A stretch of 46,040 nt of DNA from Geobacter sp. (GTDB lineage Bacteria; Desulfobacterota; Desulfuromonadia; Geobacterales; Geobacteraceae), in the NCBI GenBank assembly GCA_027356255.1, contig DAIEGL010000119.1:1-46040 (forward strand), in the 5' to 3' direction. Each line of letters opens with the position of its first letter. The stretch's first letter is position 1. Below, in pieces: positions 8,386 to 17,316 of this stretch. The notes below the pieces were generated by a model. The model did not search any database, had not been told where the DNA came from, and saw only the letters and a program-made list of their open reading frames with translations. Both the position numbers and the translations under genes were made by a program.

Positions 8386-9944
8386 TTCCCCTTCGGAACA
8401 AGAAAGAGAATTTCAAAACGACGGTTCATCCTTCTCCCCTCCGTGGTGGAGTTGTCGGCGATCAGCTTTGATTTCCCCATTCCCTTAACAAAGACGCGAG
8501 TCGGATCTATGCCTTCCTTGATGATGAGATAACTGGCTATGGCAATTGCACGCTTTATCGACAGGTCCATATTGTAACCGGTTGAACCGATACCGTCGGT
8601 ATGCCCGTCTATGCGCATGTACAACCATGTCTTATCATTGCGCGCCTGCTCGGCCACTTCCGACAGGGACTTTTTCACCTCGGTTGACAGGTCGGCCTGA
8701 CCGAACTCGAACATCACGTCCGGGAATCGAAACTTACGGTATACCGACATCTTCTGGGAAACCTGTGCCGGCTTGGCGTTTGAAACCTCGATGTTTTCCC
8801 CTTTGACTTCGATTCCATAGAGCGGTGTTACCCCCTCCATGGTTGACTCGGCCACTGGGTTCAACTCAGTGGCGATCTCTGTCTTGGGCTCAACTGGGAT
8901 TTCACTTTCCAATTGGGTTGCCTTGGCTTCTCGGGGCAACAACGGCATGACCACGGGGGTTGAAACGGATTGGGAAGGTATTGCAATCTGCCCGTAAGGC
9001 CTGATGACGATCTCTTCTTTATCCGGATCGACCGGTATTTCCAATTTGCTGACCGGCGCTACGGGCGCCGCTGTCTTGATTAATGATGTTATCGGAATAA
9101 TTTTGACCGGCTTTACTATTTCTTTCTTTTTGCTTTCGTCGTTCTCAGAGGGGAGCTTGGGCACAGCTTTTATATAGTTGCCTATCCCCTGGCAGGTGGA
9201 AAATCCGACGACTGCTCGCCAATCAGGGCTGACGGAAGTAAAACCTGCCCCGCCGGCAACATTTAAAGTTAGGTGCGGTGAGATGTAATATTGGAGTCCA
9301 ACGGAAGCTTCGACGGGATAATCCGGGACATTGCTGCGGAACATATGAACTGCATTTTTACCAAAAATTTCCACCATTAATTTGCTTCTGGGTGTTGCCA
9401 TATATTCGGCGGCGCCGCCGTAAATCAGTTCGTTGTCATAGGCGTTACCGCCAGGTGCAAGGTAACCGCCGTACAGATGGATTCCCAGTCGATCGGTCTT
9501 TAACGACGCTATGAGGCGTCCACCCACATCATTTATGCCGTCAACAGCTTTATTCTCGGAAACGTGCCGCTGGGCAAACACATCCGCAGCAAGCTTCAGA
9601 TTTGAATTCCTTTTTCCCCAAAAGCGGATCTTCGCCCCCAGGTCGGCAGTGCCTCTGCCTGACGCATCTTCCTGGCCATTGAAGAGCAAGTTTGGATATG
9701 TGCCGTAAAGTTCCAGGAAGGATCCCATCCCGAGAGTTATGGTTGCTGGCAAAATAATGGAGTTTTTATCGCCGGTTTTACTAAAATTACCCCAGACGCC
9801 GACGCATACGTTTCCGGAATCCAACGTGTCTGCTGTGGGTATGTTTATGAGACCGGTGGCGCCGGTTTGGGTCGGGTTAGCGAATGCCATCGTGGCGGGT
9901 ACAAATACTATGGATAAAACCAATAAAATTAATATCTTCATCAT
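8382..9944 (-). CDS. OmpA-family outer-membrane protein with N-terminal beta-barrel
   Basis: 520 residues. A signal peptide ending ATMAFA is followed by about 230 residues of alternating aromatic beta strands (GLINIPTADTLDSGNVCVGV to SVGLQYYISPHLTLNVAGGA), likely a barrel similar to YjbH-type proteins. A Pro/Lys/Val-rich linker spans roughly 260-400. The C-terminal OmpA domain has DVMFEFGQADLS, IDGHTDGIGSTGYNMDLS and GRRMNRRFEILF, including the residues that bind peptidoglycan. It should tether the outer membrane to the cell wall. No good ribosome site precedes the ATG pair at 9941-9944. It heads a three-gene run with the small OmpA-like protein and the lipoprotein. Confidence 0.9.
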   Translation of the reverse strand: MMKILILLVLSIVFVPATMAFANPTQTGATGLINIPTADTLDSGNVCVGVWGNFSKTGDKNSIILPATITLGMGSFLELYGTYPNLLFNGQEDASGRGTADLGAKIRFWGKRNSNLKLAADVFAQRHVSENKAVDGINDVGGRLIASLKTDRLGIHLYGGYLAPGGNAYDNELIYGGAAEYMATPRSKLMVEIFGKNAVHMFRSNVPDYPVEASVGLQYYISPHLTLNVAGGAGFTSVSPDWRAVVGFSTCQGIGNYIKAVPKLPSENDESKKKEIVKPVKIIPITSLIKTAAPVAPVSKLEIPVDPDKEEIVIRPYGQIAIPSQSVSTPVVMPLLPREAKATQLESEIPVEPKTEIATELNPVAESTMEGVTPLYGIEVKGENIEVSNAKPAQVSQKMSVYRKFRFPDVMFEFGQADLSTEVKKSLSEVAEQARNDKTWLYMRIDGHTDGIGSTGYNMDLSIKRAIAIASYLIIKEGIDPTRVFVKGMGKSKLIADNSTTEGRRMNRRFEILFLVPKGK

Positions 9945-9993
9945 GATTAAAATGTTTTCTGGTATAGATCGTCAAAAAGCGCAAAATTTCAAT

Positions 9994-10023
9994 GATGTAA
10001 TCAGAATAAATTACATCCGTCAA
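9994..10023 (-). promoter_or_regulatory. candidate promoter with embedded palindromic operator for the OmpA operon
   Basis: On the minus strand, TTGACG (10018-10023) is followed directly by the perfect inverted repeat GATGTAAT-N8-ATTACATC (9994-10017). A -10-like TTACAT (9995-10000) at 17-base spacing lies inside the right arm. A regulator bound here would cover the promoter core. The -10 is weak, so the exact promoter is uncertain, but the 8-bp arms are exact. Confidence 0.5.
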
Positions 10024-10053
10024 AAAAACTGCCAACAGTATAAACCGAAAAAA

Positions 10054-10329
10054 CTAACCCGATACCTTTTCCTTAAGTTCTTTGCCGACCTTAAAGAAAG
10101 GCAGTTTTTTTGATTTTACAGCTATGGATTCACCGGTCTTCGGGTTTCTTCCGGTATAGGCCTGATAATCTTTGACTACAAAGCTGCCAAAGCCCCTTAT
10201 TTCGATGCGATCCCCATCCAACAAGGCATTGGTCATCGATTCGAATATTACATTGATTATCTCTTCGGCTTTTTTGTAGGACAACCCTTTTTTGGCAGCC
10301 AAGGCTTCTATTAATTCTGATTTGTTCAT
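10054..10329 (-). CDS. ihfB: IHF/HU family DNA-binding protein, IHF-beta-like
   Basis: 91 residues starting MNKSELIEALAAKKGLSYKK from an ATG at 10329 with a GGAGG site; the frame is open 42 bases further upstream but without a site. The DNA-binding arm GRNPKTGESIAVKSKKLPFF and the dimer core IEIRGFGSFVVKDYQA are intact. It binds and bends DNA as a dimer, possibly with an IHF-alpha subunit encoded elsewhere. It is the last gene of a run with a TPR protein and rlmD. Whether it is IHF-beta or an HU paralogue is not settled by sequence alone. Confidence 0.9.
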   Translation of the reverse strand: MNKSELIEALAAKKGLSYKKAEEIINVIFESMTNALLDGDRIEIRGFGSFVVKDYQAYTGRNPKTGESIAVKSKKLPFFKVGKELKEKVSG

Positions 10330-10378
10330 ATTTTTGCCTCCAGTGAGCTTTATACACTTAAACACGATCACCGTAAGT

Positions 10379-11401
10379 TCAACAACATGCTTTCAGATAA
10401 CGTTTGGAAACATAAGCAGCTTCTTCCATCCTATTATGCTTGCCCAGCAATGAAACGAGTCTTTCTGCCGCTCCCCGTGCCACACCGGGTAACGACAGCG
10501 CCTTTGACAAACAGTCGATGGCATTTGAATCGTCACCGGACAAGGCATACACATCACCCAGTAGTACGAGCGCCTGGTCTGACAGCAATCCAAATTCAAT
10601 CATATGATTGAGTACGGGGATAACCTCCCCCAAACGACCAGAGTCGATCAGCAAATGGACCAGTCCCAGGTAACAAAGTGCATTTGAAGATTCCATACTG
10701 ATTGCCCGACGAAGAAAACGTTCACTATCTGCCACTTCTTTACGGCGCAATTTGATTTGAGCCACTTCATAAAGAAACACATCATTTTCATTCTCAGCCA
10801 ACAATTCTTCCAATATTTGCAAGGCCTTATCGTCGTCATTATCATGTATAAACAAGTAAGCATATGCAAATTTCTTTCCCAAAGCAGCATAACGCTCCGG
10901 AAGAGGAGCAGGAAGGGTATGAATCAGAAGCTCAAATCTGTCTTCTTCGGAGAGTTGGTCGTCAGAAATATGGGCCTTTTCCGAATGTTCTTCGACCGAG
11001 GTTTTGCAGCCGGAACAGCCTCTATTATTATTGACTAAGTTACTTGAATGATTCTGGACAGTTAGATTTTCGAGAAGTTTGCCAGCCTTTTCCCTAATCG
11101 TTACGTCTTCTGCCAGCTCCATGACCAGAAGCAGGTGGTCATGCGCCTTTGCAAAATCATCGCAATTAATGGCATGCTCCGCTTCGGCAAGATTCAATTC
11201 GCCAAGACCGTTATTGACAACGGTCATCCTACTTTGAACTTGAAGCATGTCGGCTTTGCCGGCATCAGTTGAGGCATCGATTTTGTCGATCGCCCCGCCA
11301 TAGGAGTATTTCGCATCCGCGAATCTACCCTCATGCAAGAACTTGTCCCCTTGCTCCATATGGTATCGGTAATTTTTTTGAAATAGCCTTTTAAATAACA
11401 T
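10379..11401 (-). CDS. TPR-repeat protein
   Basis: About 340 residues from the ATG at 11401, which has a GGTGGT site six bases upstream; a GTG two codons earlier is possible. Tetratricopeptide-like helical repeats occur at the N-terminus (HMEQGDKFLHEGRFADAKYS) and through the second half (DKALQILEELLAENENDVFL, LLGDVYALSGDDSNAIDCLS). A CSGC pair sits near residue 130 between the two blocks. There is no signal peptide, so it is probably a cytoplasmic interaction protein. It lies 19 bp after rlmD and 49 bp before ihfB. Its partner is unknown. Confidence 0.8.
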   Translation of the reverse strand: MLFKRLFQKNYRYHMEQGDKFLHEGRFADAKYSYGGAIDKIDASTDAGKADMLQVQSRMTVVNNGLGELNLAEAEHAINCDDFAKAHDHLLLVMELAEDVTIREKAGKLLENLTVQNHSSNLVNNNRGCSGCKTSVEEHSEKAHISDDQLSEEDRFELLIHTLPAPLPERYAALGKKFAYAYLFIHDNDDDKALQILEELLAENENDVFLYEVAQIKLRRKEVADSERFLRRAISMESSNALCYLGLVHLLIDSGRLGEVIPVLNHMIEFGLLSDQALVLLGDVYALSGDDSNAIDCLSKALSLPGVARGAAERLVSLLGKHNRMEEAAYVSKRYLKACC

Positions 11402-11420
11402 ATTCACACCACCAAGAAGT

Positions 11421-12749
11421 CTATACGGGCTTAAGCAGAGTCACACTTTCCGTATGATAGGTTTGCGGAAACATATCCACAGGCTGACACCTTACGACTT
11501 CGTAATTGTTTTTCTTCAGGATGCCGACGTCTCTAGCCAGGGTGGCCGGATCACAAGAAACGTAAAGTATTGCTCGCGGCTTAAGCTCGTGGATCCGGCT
11601 GACCACATCGGCAGCGCCAGACCTGGGTGGATCAAGCAAAATTACGTCAAAACGTGCACCGGCAGAAGCCATCTTTTTGACTTCCAATGCCGCATCAGAA
11701 CAATGAAAATCGACATTGCTTATATTGTTGACCTCACAATTGCGCCGCGCATCGGTAATAGACGGACCATATTCTTCAAATCCTACCATACAATCGGCGA
11801 AACCCGCCAGAGGAATGGTAAAGTTACCGTTACCGCAGTACAAATCAAGAACCTTTTCCCTACCGGTAAGCTCAGCCCAGTTCCATACCAGCCGCACAAG
11901 CTGCAGGTTTTGCAGGTAATTTACCTGAGAAAAGCCTCCTTTGCTGAACGATAACCGTTTCAATGAGCTGCCGGGGATAAAATCTTCGGGAACACGATAC
12001 GAAAGCTCTTCAATTCCAAAAACCTTGTCAAGGATCGATCGATTTTTGCCCCGGATAAATATGCCATCTGCGAAATTCAGAGTTTCATTTTCCTTACGAA
12101 GGAATTCGGAAAAACCGGCGTATCCAGCACCTGTATAATGCACAATAATAATGGCACTTCCGTCGTCTCCCCTTGACACGTCTATCTGCGGTACAGCATG
12201 CGGCTCGGGAAGATGCTGTAATAATTGGCGCAGTTTACCGATGATTCGGTTAATATCGTCAGGGGCAATGGCGCATGCGTCCGGTACAGCTACGACATCG
12301 TGAGACTTGGTTCTGAAGAAGCCAAGGTGTGGCCTTCCATCTTTAATGCGTATCTTCAACTGAATTCTTGATCTATATCCGTACGGCCCCTGGGCCGGGA
12401 TAAGCGGCAAGATATGCTTTCGCTCTACCCTGCCGGAACGCCAGAGAAGATCAGCGAAAATTTCCTCTTTTTGCTCAATTTGCGCAGAATAAGCAATGTG
12501 CTGCCAGTTACAACCGCCACATATGCCGAAAACCGGGCAAACAGGCGTTACGCGAAGACGTGACGCCTCAAGAAGTTCAATCAGCTCCCCCTCAACGTAT
12601 GACCGTTTTTCCGCCGTCACCCTGAACCTGGCCACATCGCCGGGCGCCGTAAAATGGACAAAACACGCCTTGCCGTCCACCCGGCCGAAACCTGCGCCGC
12701 CATTTACGAGTTTATCTATGGTTACGACCGCTTCGCGCACGCAGGTCAT
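11421..12749 (-). CDS. rlmD: 23S rRNA (uracil-5-)-methyltransferase, RlmD/RumA type
   Basis: 442 residues; SAM-dependent methylation of a uridine in 23S rRNA, or tRNA in some relatives. An N-terminal TRAM-like part (VVTIDKLVNGGAGFGRVDGK) precedes the iron-sulfur motif CPVFGICGGCNW (C-x5-C-x2-C). The SAM motif is DLYCGNGNFTIPLA. The catalytic cysteine lies in YVSCDPATLARD. The start ATG at 12749 overlaps the upstream gene's stop as ATGA, which argues against the longer frame open to 12953. The exact target base is inferred from the family. Confidence 0.9.
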   Translation of the reverse strand: MTCVREAVVTIDKLVNGGAGFGRVDGKACFVHFTAPGDVARFRVTAEKRSYVEGELIELLEASRLRVTPVCPVFGICGGCNWQHIAYSAQIEQKEEIFADLLWRSGRVERKHILPLIPAQGPYGYRSRIQLKIRIKDGRPHLGFFRTKSHDVVAVPDACAIAPDDINRIIGKLRQLLQHLPEPHAVPQIDVSRGDDGSAIIIVHYTGAGYAGFSEFLRKENETLNFADGIFIRGKNRSILDKVFGIEELSYRVPEDFIPGSSLKRLSFSKGGFSQVNYLQNLQLVRLVWNWAELTGREKVLDLYCGNGNFTIPLAGFADCMVGFEEYGPSITDARRNCEVNNISNVDFHCSDAALEVKKMASAGARFDVILLDPPRSGAADVVSRIHELKPRAILYVSCDPATLARDVGILKKNNYEVVRCQPVDMFPQTYHTESVTLLKPV

Positions 12750-13129
12750 GCATGGGCCGGAAAAATACTCCGCCTCTTTTTGATCTTTCCCATCTCGGAT
12801 AGAACCAGTTTCTTCGGCATAGTCGAAGAAATGAAGTACGGCAATGAATGCTGCTCGAAATTGATAATGAGTCTTTCTTTGACTTGGGAAACTTGGGCAG
12901 AAGAAACTCCCATTTGCTGGATCTTTCGTTGATGAACAACCGTATCCCCCCAAAGCGATCTTGCTTCATCGTAAACGGTCAGGTTGTCGAAATATTCAGG
13001 TATTATCGGCACTTCGAAGCAAATTTCTATGTCAACGAGATAATAATCACCAAAATAGCGACGGGTGCCGTCTATGAAGCGAAGATTGATACCATTTGCG
13101 AGCGTAATTTCCCGGAGCTGATTATCCAT
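12746..13129 (-). CDS. conserved hypothetical protein upstream of rlmD
   Basis: 127 residues from the ATG at 13129 (MDNQLREITLANGINLRFID); a TTG at 13153 would add eight residues. No signal peptide or membrane segment. It has beta strands with many aromatics (RRYFGDYYLVDIEICFEVPI), a middle helix (SSAQVSQVKERLIINFEQHS) and a basic C-terminus (KIKKRRS). I do not recognise a named family. It is translationally coupled to rlmD (ATGA at 12746-12749), which suggests a link to RNA modification or ribosome function, but that is inference. Confidence 0.75.
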   Translation of the reverse strand: MDNQLREITLANGINLRFIDGTRRYFGDYYLVDIEICFEVPIIPEYFDNLTVYDEARSLWGDTVVHQRKIQQMGVSSAQVSQVKERLIINFEQHSLPYFISSTMPKKLVLSEMGKIKKRRSIFPAHA

Positions 13130-13268
13130 GAAAGATTGCAGCCTTTTCCACAATTTATGATAAATCCGACTGTTGAAAATAATATGCTTTTTGCCGTTTT
13201 GTAAAGGCTTTTTTATAACGGAATTGATAATACTTATAAGAAATCAAAAAGAAACGTGTAAATCCGAC

Positions 13269-13297
13269 TTGCATTTTCAAAAAAATGTTTGTAAACT
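13269..13297 (+). promoter_or_regulatory. candidate promoter of infA
   Basis: TTGCAT (13269-13274) and TAAACT (13292-13297) are separated by 17 bases, 50 bp before the infA start. The match is moderate and no alternative in the gap is better. Confidence 0.4.
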
Positions 13298-13346
13298 GTT
13301 CGTTTGTGATGGCATTAAAGCATACTAAACCTTGCTAGGAGTGAAA

Positions 13347-13565
13347 ATGAGTAAAGAAGAAGCGATCGAAGTCGAAGGCACGGTCATAGAACCCCTTCCT
13401 AATGCAATGTTCAAGGTCAAGCTGGAAAACGACCACATTGTGCTCGCTCATATCTCTGGGAAAATGCGTAAGTACTTTATCAAAATACTTCCTGGTGACA
13501 AGGTAACCGTTGAACTTTCCCCCTATGATCTTACCCGAGGCCGCATAACATATCGCGCCAAATAA
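13347..13565 (+). CDS. infA: translation initiation factor IF-1
   Basis: 72 residues, full length for IF-1. It binds the ribosomal A site during initiation. The S1/OB fold is clear: [20 protein letters not shown], then [20 protein letters not shown] and [20 protein letters not shown]. The start ATG at 13347 has TAGGAG upstream; a TTG 15 bases earlier is less likely. The gap to efp is 149 bp. Confidence 0.95.
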   Translation: MSKEEAIEVEGTVIEPLPNAMFKVKLENDHIVLAHISGKMRKYFIKILPGDKVTVELSPYDLTRGRITYRAK

Positions 13566-13635
13566 TCTTGTTTTTTTCTCCGCCTCTGATTGATTTCAAA
13601 AATGCACGCTTGTGATTAAGTTAGATCAAGCGATG

Positions 13636-13662
13636 TACCGGCATGATCGGTATCCGACCGGA
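13636..13662 (+). other. two adjacent small hairpins upstream of efp
   Basis: TACCG-N7-CGGTA (13636-13652) is followed directly by TCCG-AC-CGGA (13653-13662). An alternative pairing of CGGT (13648-13651) with ACCG (13657-13660) would exclude both. It lies 52 bases before the efp start. A regulatory role is possible but unproven. No convincing promoter was found in the infA-efp gap. Confidence 0.3.
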
Positions 13663-13714
13663 CAGTATATGTTTTTAGAGTAGACAATTCCATACACGAG
13701 AAGGAAACAGACTT

Positions 13715-14278
13715 ATGTACACAGTTGCAGATCTCAGAAAAGGACTGAAAATAACCCTTGATGGTGACCCATATATTGTCATCGCCTTTGACTTTGCCAA
13801 GCCCGGCAAGGGGCAGGCACTTTACCGCACCAAGATGCGCAACATGATCAATGGCACCATTCTGGACAGGACATACCGTTCAGGCGAAACCTTCGAGCCG
13901 GCAAGTCTCGAAGACAGGAAAATGCAGTATCTCTACAAAGAGGACGATCATTACTGTTTCATGGACAACCAGTCTTATGAACAGATTCACGTTGATGAAA
14001 ATGCGCTTGGCGATGCAAAGAACTACCTCATCGACAATCTGCCGGTCGATGTGCTCCTTTTCAAAGGCAAGGCGATCGGTGTCGATGTGCCGAACTTTGT
14101 CAACCTGCGGGTCGTGCAAACAGACCCCTGGGCAAAAGGAGACACGTCCGGAAGCGATTCAAAGCCTGCTACCGTGGAAACAGGCTATGTACTCCGCGTT
14201 CCGCCATTTATCGAAGAGGGAGAACTTATAACCATAGATACACGTACCGGCGAGTATTCCACCAGGGTTAAAGGGTAA
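13715..14278 (+). CDS. efp: elongation factor P
   Basis: 187 residues with all three domains. It relieves ribosome stalling at polyproline. The loop FAKPGKGQALYRTK places Lys32 at the position lysylated by EpmA in other bacteria. The C-terminal signature GYVLRVPPFIEEGELITIDT is intact. AAGGAAAC precedes the start. It is followed after 10 bp by epmA, and epmB is convergent after that, so the lysine-type modification is strongly suggested. Confidence 0.97.
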   Translation: MYTVADLRKGLKITLDGDPYIVIAFDFAKPGKGQALYRTKMRNMINGTILDRTYRSGETFEPASLEDRKMQYLYKEDDHYCFMDNQSYEQIHVDENALGDAKNYLIDNLPVDVLLFKGKAIGVDVPNFVNLRVVQTDPWAKGDTSGSDSKPATVETGYVLRVPPFIEEGELITIDTRTGEYSTRVKG

Positions 14279-14288
14279 GGTAAGTTAG

Positions 14289-15209
14289 ATGGCTAAAAAC
14301 CTGCCTCTGATCCGGCGCAAAGAAGCGCTCTGGGGAAGAAGCATCATAATACAGGAAATCAGGCGATTTTTTTTCAAGGAGGGGTATCTGGAAGTGGATA
14401 CCCCTCTTCGCATTCCAGCGCCCGCGCCTGAATCTCATATCGATGCGATTCCCTCAGACAGATGGTTCCTTCATACTTCGCCGGAACTTTGCATGAAAAG
14501 GATGCTTGCCGCCGGCTTCGAGCGCATTTTTCAGATTTGCCACTGCTGGCGGGATGGAGAGCGCGGGATCCGCCATCTCCCTGAATTCACCATGCTCGAA
14601 TGGTACAGGGTCGATGCCGATTACCGCGATCTGATGAATGACTGCGAGACGTTGATACGGGCCGTAGCCCAGGTTTTGGGATATGGCAGCATCTGCTACC
14701 ATGGAATGGAAGTCGAGATAGGCGAACCGTGGGAAAGATTGTCGGTGAGTGAAGCCTTCCGCCGTTACAGCGATATGACCATGGCAGAGGCGTTGGAGAA
14801 GGACATGTTCGATGAAATAATGGTACGGGACATCGAACCCCGGCTTGGCCTGCAAAAGCCGACCTTTATCTACGATTACCCTGCTGAACGGGGGGCACTG
14901 GCCCGGCTCAGAAAAGACAATCCGACCGTAGCCGAGCGTTTTGAACTTTACATCGGCGGCCTGGAACTGGCCAATGCCTTTTCCGAACTGACGGATGCAG
15001 GAGAACAGCGGTCCAGATTTGTCCAGGAAGCCCTTTTCAGAGAATCCGTGAACAGAACAACCTACCCTCTGCCTGAAAAATTCCTCGATGAACTATCGGA
15101 TATGCCCCCCTCGGCCGGAATTGCACTGGGAGTGGACCGGCTCGTCATGCTGCTGCTCGACTCCTCAAGCATCGACAAAGTGGTGGCATTCACCCCTGAG
15201 GAACTGTGA
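14289..15209 (+). CDS. epmA: EF-P--(R)-beta-lysine ligase (GenX/PoxA)
   Basis: 306 residues, a class II aminoacyl-tRNA synthetase core without the anticodon-binding domain, as expected of EpmA. It attaches (R)-beta-lysine to EF-P. Motif 2 is seen as RHLPEFTMLEWYR and motif 3 as GIALGVDRLVMLLLD. Located 10 bp after efp, probably on the same transcript. The short length (full LysRS is about 500 residues) and the neighbour both exclude a true lysyl-tRNA synthetase. Confidence 0.95.
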   Translation: MAKNLPLIRRKEALWGRSIIIQEIRRFFFKEGYLEVDTPLRIPAPAPESHIDAIPSDRWFLHTSPELCMKRMLAAGFERIFQICHCWRDGERGIRHLPEFTMLEWYRVDADYRDLMNDCETLIRAVAQVLGYGSICYHGMEVEIGEPWERLSVSEAFRRYSDMTMAEALEKDMFDEIMVRDIEPRLGLQKPTFIYDYPAERGALARLRKDNPTVAERFELYIGGLELANAFSELTDAGEQRSRFVQEALFRESVNRTTYPLPEKFLDELSDMPPSAGIALGVDRLVMLLLDSSSIDKVVAFTPEEL

Positions 15210-15222
15210 CGCAACCACACGT

Positions 15223-16269
15223 TTAGTCCACGTCACAATACTCAATCGTCTCCCCTCGATAATTCCTGAACAGGAAAATATTTTCACCTTCTCCCCTTCG
15301 CACGTAGTCAGGCAAGAGAGGCACCTTCCCCTTTCCCCCCTCCAGATCGATGACGTAATAGGGAGAGGCCATACCGGATGTATGGCCGCGCAGGCTTTCC
15401 ATGATTCCAAGCCCCTGCTCAACCTTTGTGCGAAAATGCCCGGTACCCTTCACCAAGTCCATCTGGTGGATATAGTAAGGCTTTACCCTGATTTTCAACA
15501 GCATCTGCATCAGCCGTTTCATCACCGCTGGATCGTCGTTCACCCCTTTCAGCAATACGGTCTGGTTTCCCAGTGGTATCCCGGCGTCGGCCAACCGCGC
15601 GCAAGCCGTTGCTGATTCGGCCGTGATTTCCAGCGGATGGTTGAAGTGGGTATTAACGTAGAGTGGATGATAATTTTTCAACATGCGGCAGAGTCGTGCG
15701 GTAATCCGTTCCGGCAGCGTCACCGGGACGCGGCTGCCGATCCTGATGATTTCGAGATGCGGGATTTTCCGCAACCCTGCAAGTATCGCCTCAAGTGCAT
15801 CATCATCCAGCAACAAAGGGTCGCCGCCGGAAAGAATGACGTCGCGGATCTCCTGCCTCTCGGCTATGTAGTCGAGTGCTGATTTGATTTGTGCGTTTCC
15901 TGCTGTGCCCCCCCCACATCCGACCTGGCGCTTGCGCATGCAGAAGCGGCAGTATACGGCACAACCGGCGGAAACGAGCCAGACCACCCGGTCGGGATAG
16001 CGATGGATGAGCCCTGGCACCGGACTAAGCAGTTCCTCACTGAGTGGATCATCCTGCTGTCCGTCGTCCTCCAATTCACGTACATCCGGAACGCACTGCC
16101 GCCAGATAGGGTCACCAGGCTCATTAATCAGGCTAAGATAGTAGGGGGTGATCCGCATCGGATAACGTCGTGCCACCCGTAAAAGCGGCTCTGCATCCAC
16201 CTTGAAACGACGGGTGAGTTGCTCCGGGCTGACAATGCTAGCAGCGAGTGTATTCTGCCATTTATTCAT
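15223..16269 (-). CDS. epmB: EF-P beta-lysylation radical SAM aminomutase (KamA family)
   Basis: 348 residues. Converts L-lysine to (R)-beta-lysine using SAM, a [4Fe-4S] cluster and PLP. The radical SAM motif is C-x3-C-x2-C in AGCAVYCRFCMRKRQVG, preceded by HRYPDRVVWLV. The PLP region LKGVNDDPAVMKRLMQMLL and MASPYYVIDLEGGKGKVPL are conserved. It is convergent with epmA, with only 13 bp between stops. It is shorter than catabolic lysine 2,3-aminomutase (about 410-470 residues), which with context favours EpmB. Confidence 0.9.
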   Translation of the reverse strand: MNKWQNTLAASIVSPEQLTRRFKVDAEPLLRVARRYPMRITPYYLSLINEPGDPIWRQCVPDVRELEDDGQQDDPLSEELLSPVPGLIHRYPDRVVWLVSAGCAVYCRFCMRKRQVGCGGGTAGNAQIKSALDYIAERQEIRDVILSGGDPLLLDDDALEAILAGLRKIPHLEIIRIGSRVPVTLPERITARLCRMLKNYHPLYVNTHFNHPLEITAESATACARLADAGIPLGNQTVLLKGVNDDPAVMKRLMQMLLKIRVKPYYIHQMDLVKGTGHFRTKVEQGLGIMESLRGHTSGMASPYYVIDLEGGKGKVPLLPDYVRRGEGENIFLFRNYRGETIEYCDVD

Positions 16270-16300
16270 CGGTTGTACTCTTTCTCAGGCATGATACGAC

Positions 16301-16327
16301 AAAGGCGGAGAACCATTCCTCCGCCTT
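16301..16327 (-). terminator. hairpin downstream of pyrD
   Basis: Minus-strand stem AAGGCGGAG-N8-CTCCGCCTT is a perfect 9-bp hairpin 34 bp after the pyrD stop and 32 bp before epmB. Only TTTGTC follows it, so it may be a weak terminator. Confidence 0.5.
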
Positions 16328-16360
16328 CACCAAACAAAACATTAAATAGTCAAAAATGAA

Positions 16361-17278
16361 TCATGTCGCCAAGGCGCCGATCAATTCCTTCACATCGGCG
16401 ATGCCGTTTGCCTCCAGGTACGCTTCCATCCCATCGGCAATGTTTTGGGCAGCAGAAGGATCGAGGAAATTGGCAGTGCCGACCTGCACTGCGGTCGCAC
16501 CGGCCAGCATGAACTCCAGGGCATCTGTCGCGGTCATTATTCCTCCGATACCGATCAAGGGGACTTCGACCGCCTGCGCCACCTGCCAGACCATCCTGAG
16601 TGCCACTGGTTTGATGGCAGGACCGGACAGCCCGCCGGTGATGTTGGCCAGTATCGGCCGGCGTTTCTGCAAATCTATGGCCATGCCGGTGAGTGTGTTG
16701 ATCAGCGACAATGCATCAGCCCCGGCATCGACACAGGCGTGGGCCATCTCCACCACATTGGTCACATTGGGCGAAAGCTTGACGATGAGCGGTTTGATCG
16801 TGGATTGGCGTACGAGACTCACCACCTCGTAGGCGGCTTTGGGGTCTGTGCCGAAAACGATCCCCCCCTGCTTCACGTTCGGGCAGGAGATGTTTACTTC
16901 CAGCCCAGCTACTTCAGGCAGTTTGTCGAGTTTTTCCGCCAGTTCGCCATACTCTTCCAGGGTGTTGCCGTAAAGGTTTACGATGACCGGTGTGTTAACG
17001 GTGCGAAGAAAGGGAAGTTTTTCCTGGATGAAGGCATCTATGCCCACGTTCTGCAAGCCAATGGCATTCAGCATCCCACCAGGCGTTTCGACGATGCGCG
17101 GGGTCTGATTACCGGCCTTCGGATGAAGGGAGAGCCCCTTTGTGATGATGGCGCCGATCCTTTCCAGGTCCAGATAATCAGCAAACTCCTTGCCGTAACC
17201 GAAGGTCCCGGATGCGGTCATCACCGGGTTGCGCAGCTTGATCCCGGCTATTTCCACGGATAAATCAGGTTTTCCCAT
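16361..17278 (-). CDS. pyrD: dihydroorotate dehydrogenase, class 1B catalytic subunit
   Basis: 305 residues from the ATG at 17278 with GAGGAG upstream; the frame opens six codons earlier without a site. FMN enzyme of pyrimidine synthesis. Motifs: [40 protein letters not shown] and [20 protein letters not shown]. Because pyrK lies directly upstream it should be the NAD-dependent 1B type. It follows pyrK by 38 bp and precedes a hairpin terminator. Confidence 0.95.
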   Translation of the reverse strand: MGKPDLSVEIAGIKLRNPVMTASGTFGYGKEFADYLDLERIGAIITKGLSLHPKAGNQTPRIVETPGGMLNAIGLQNVGIDAFIQEKLPFLRTVNTPVIVNLYGNTLEEYGELAEKLDKLPEVAGLEVNISCPNVKQGGIVFGTDPKAAYEVVSLVRQSTIKPLIVKLSPNVTNVVEMAHACVDAGADALSLINTLTGMAIDLQKRRPILANITGGLSGPAIKPVALRMVWQVAQAVEVPLIGIGGIMTATDALEFMLAGATAVQVGTANFLDPSAAQNIADGMEAYLEANGIADVKELIGALAT

Positions 17279-17316
17279 TCTATCTCCTCGATTCATGCAT
17301 GCGAGCTACAAAACGA

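Noticed and set aside
12749-12953. 68-residue N-terminal extension of rlmD
   Set aside because: The region is already coded by the upstream hypothetical gene in another frame, and the ATGA overlap gives the better start.
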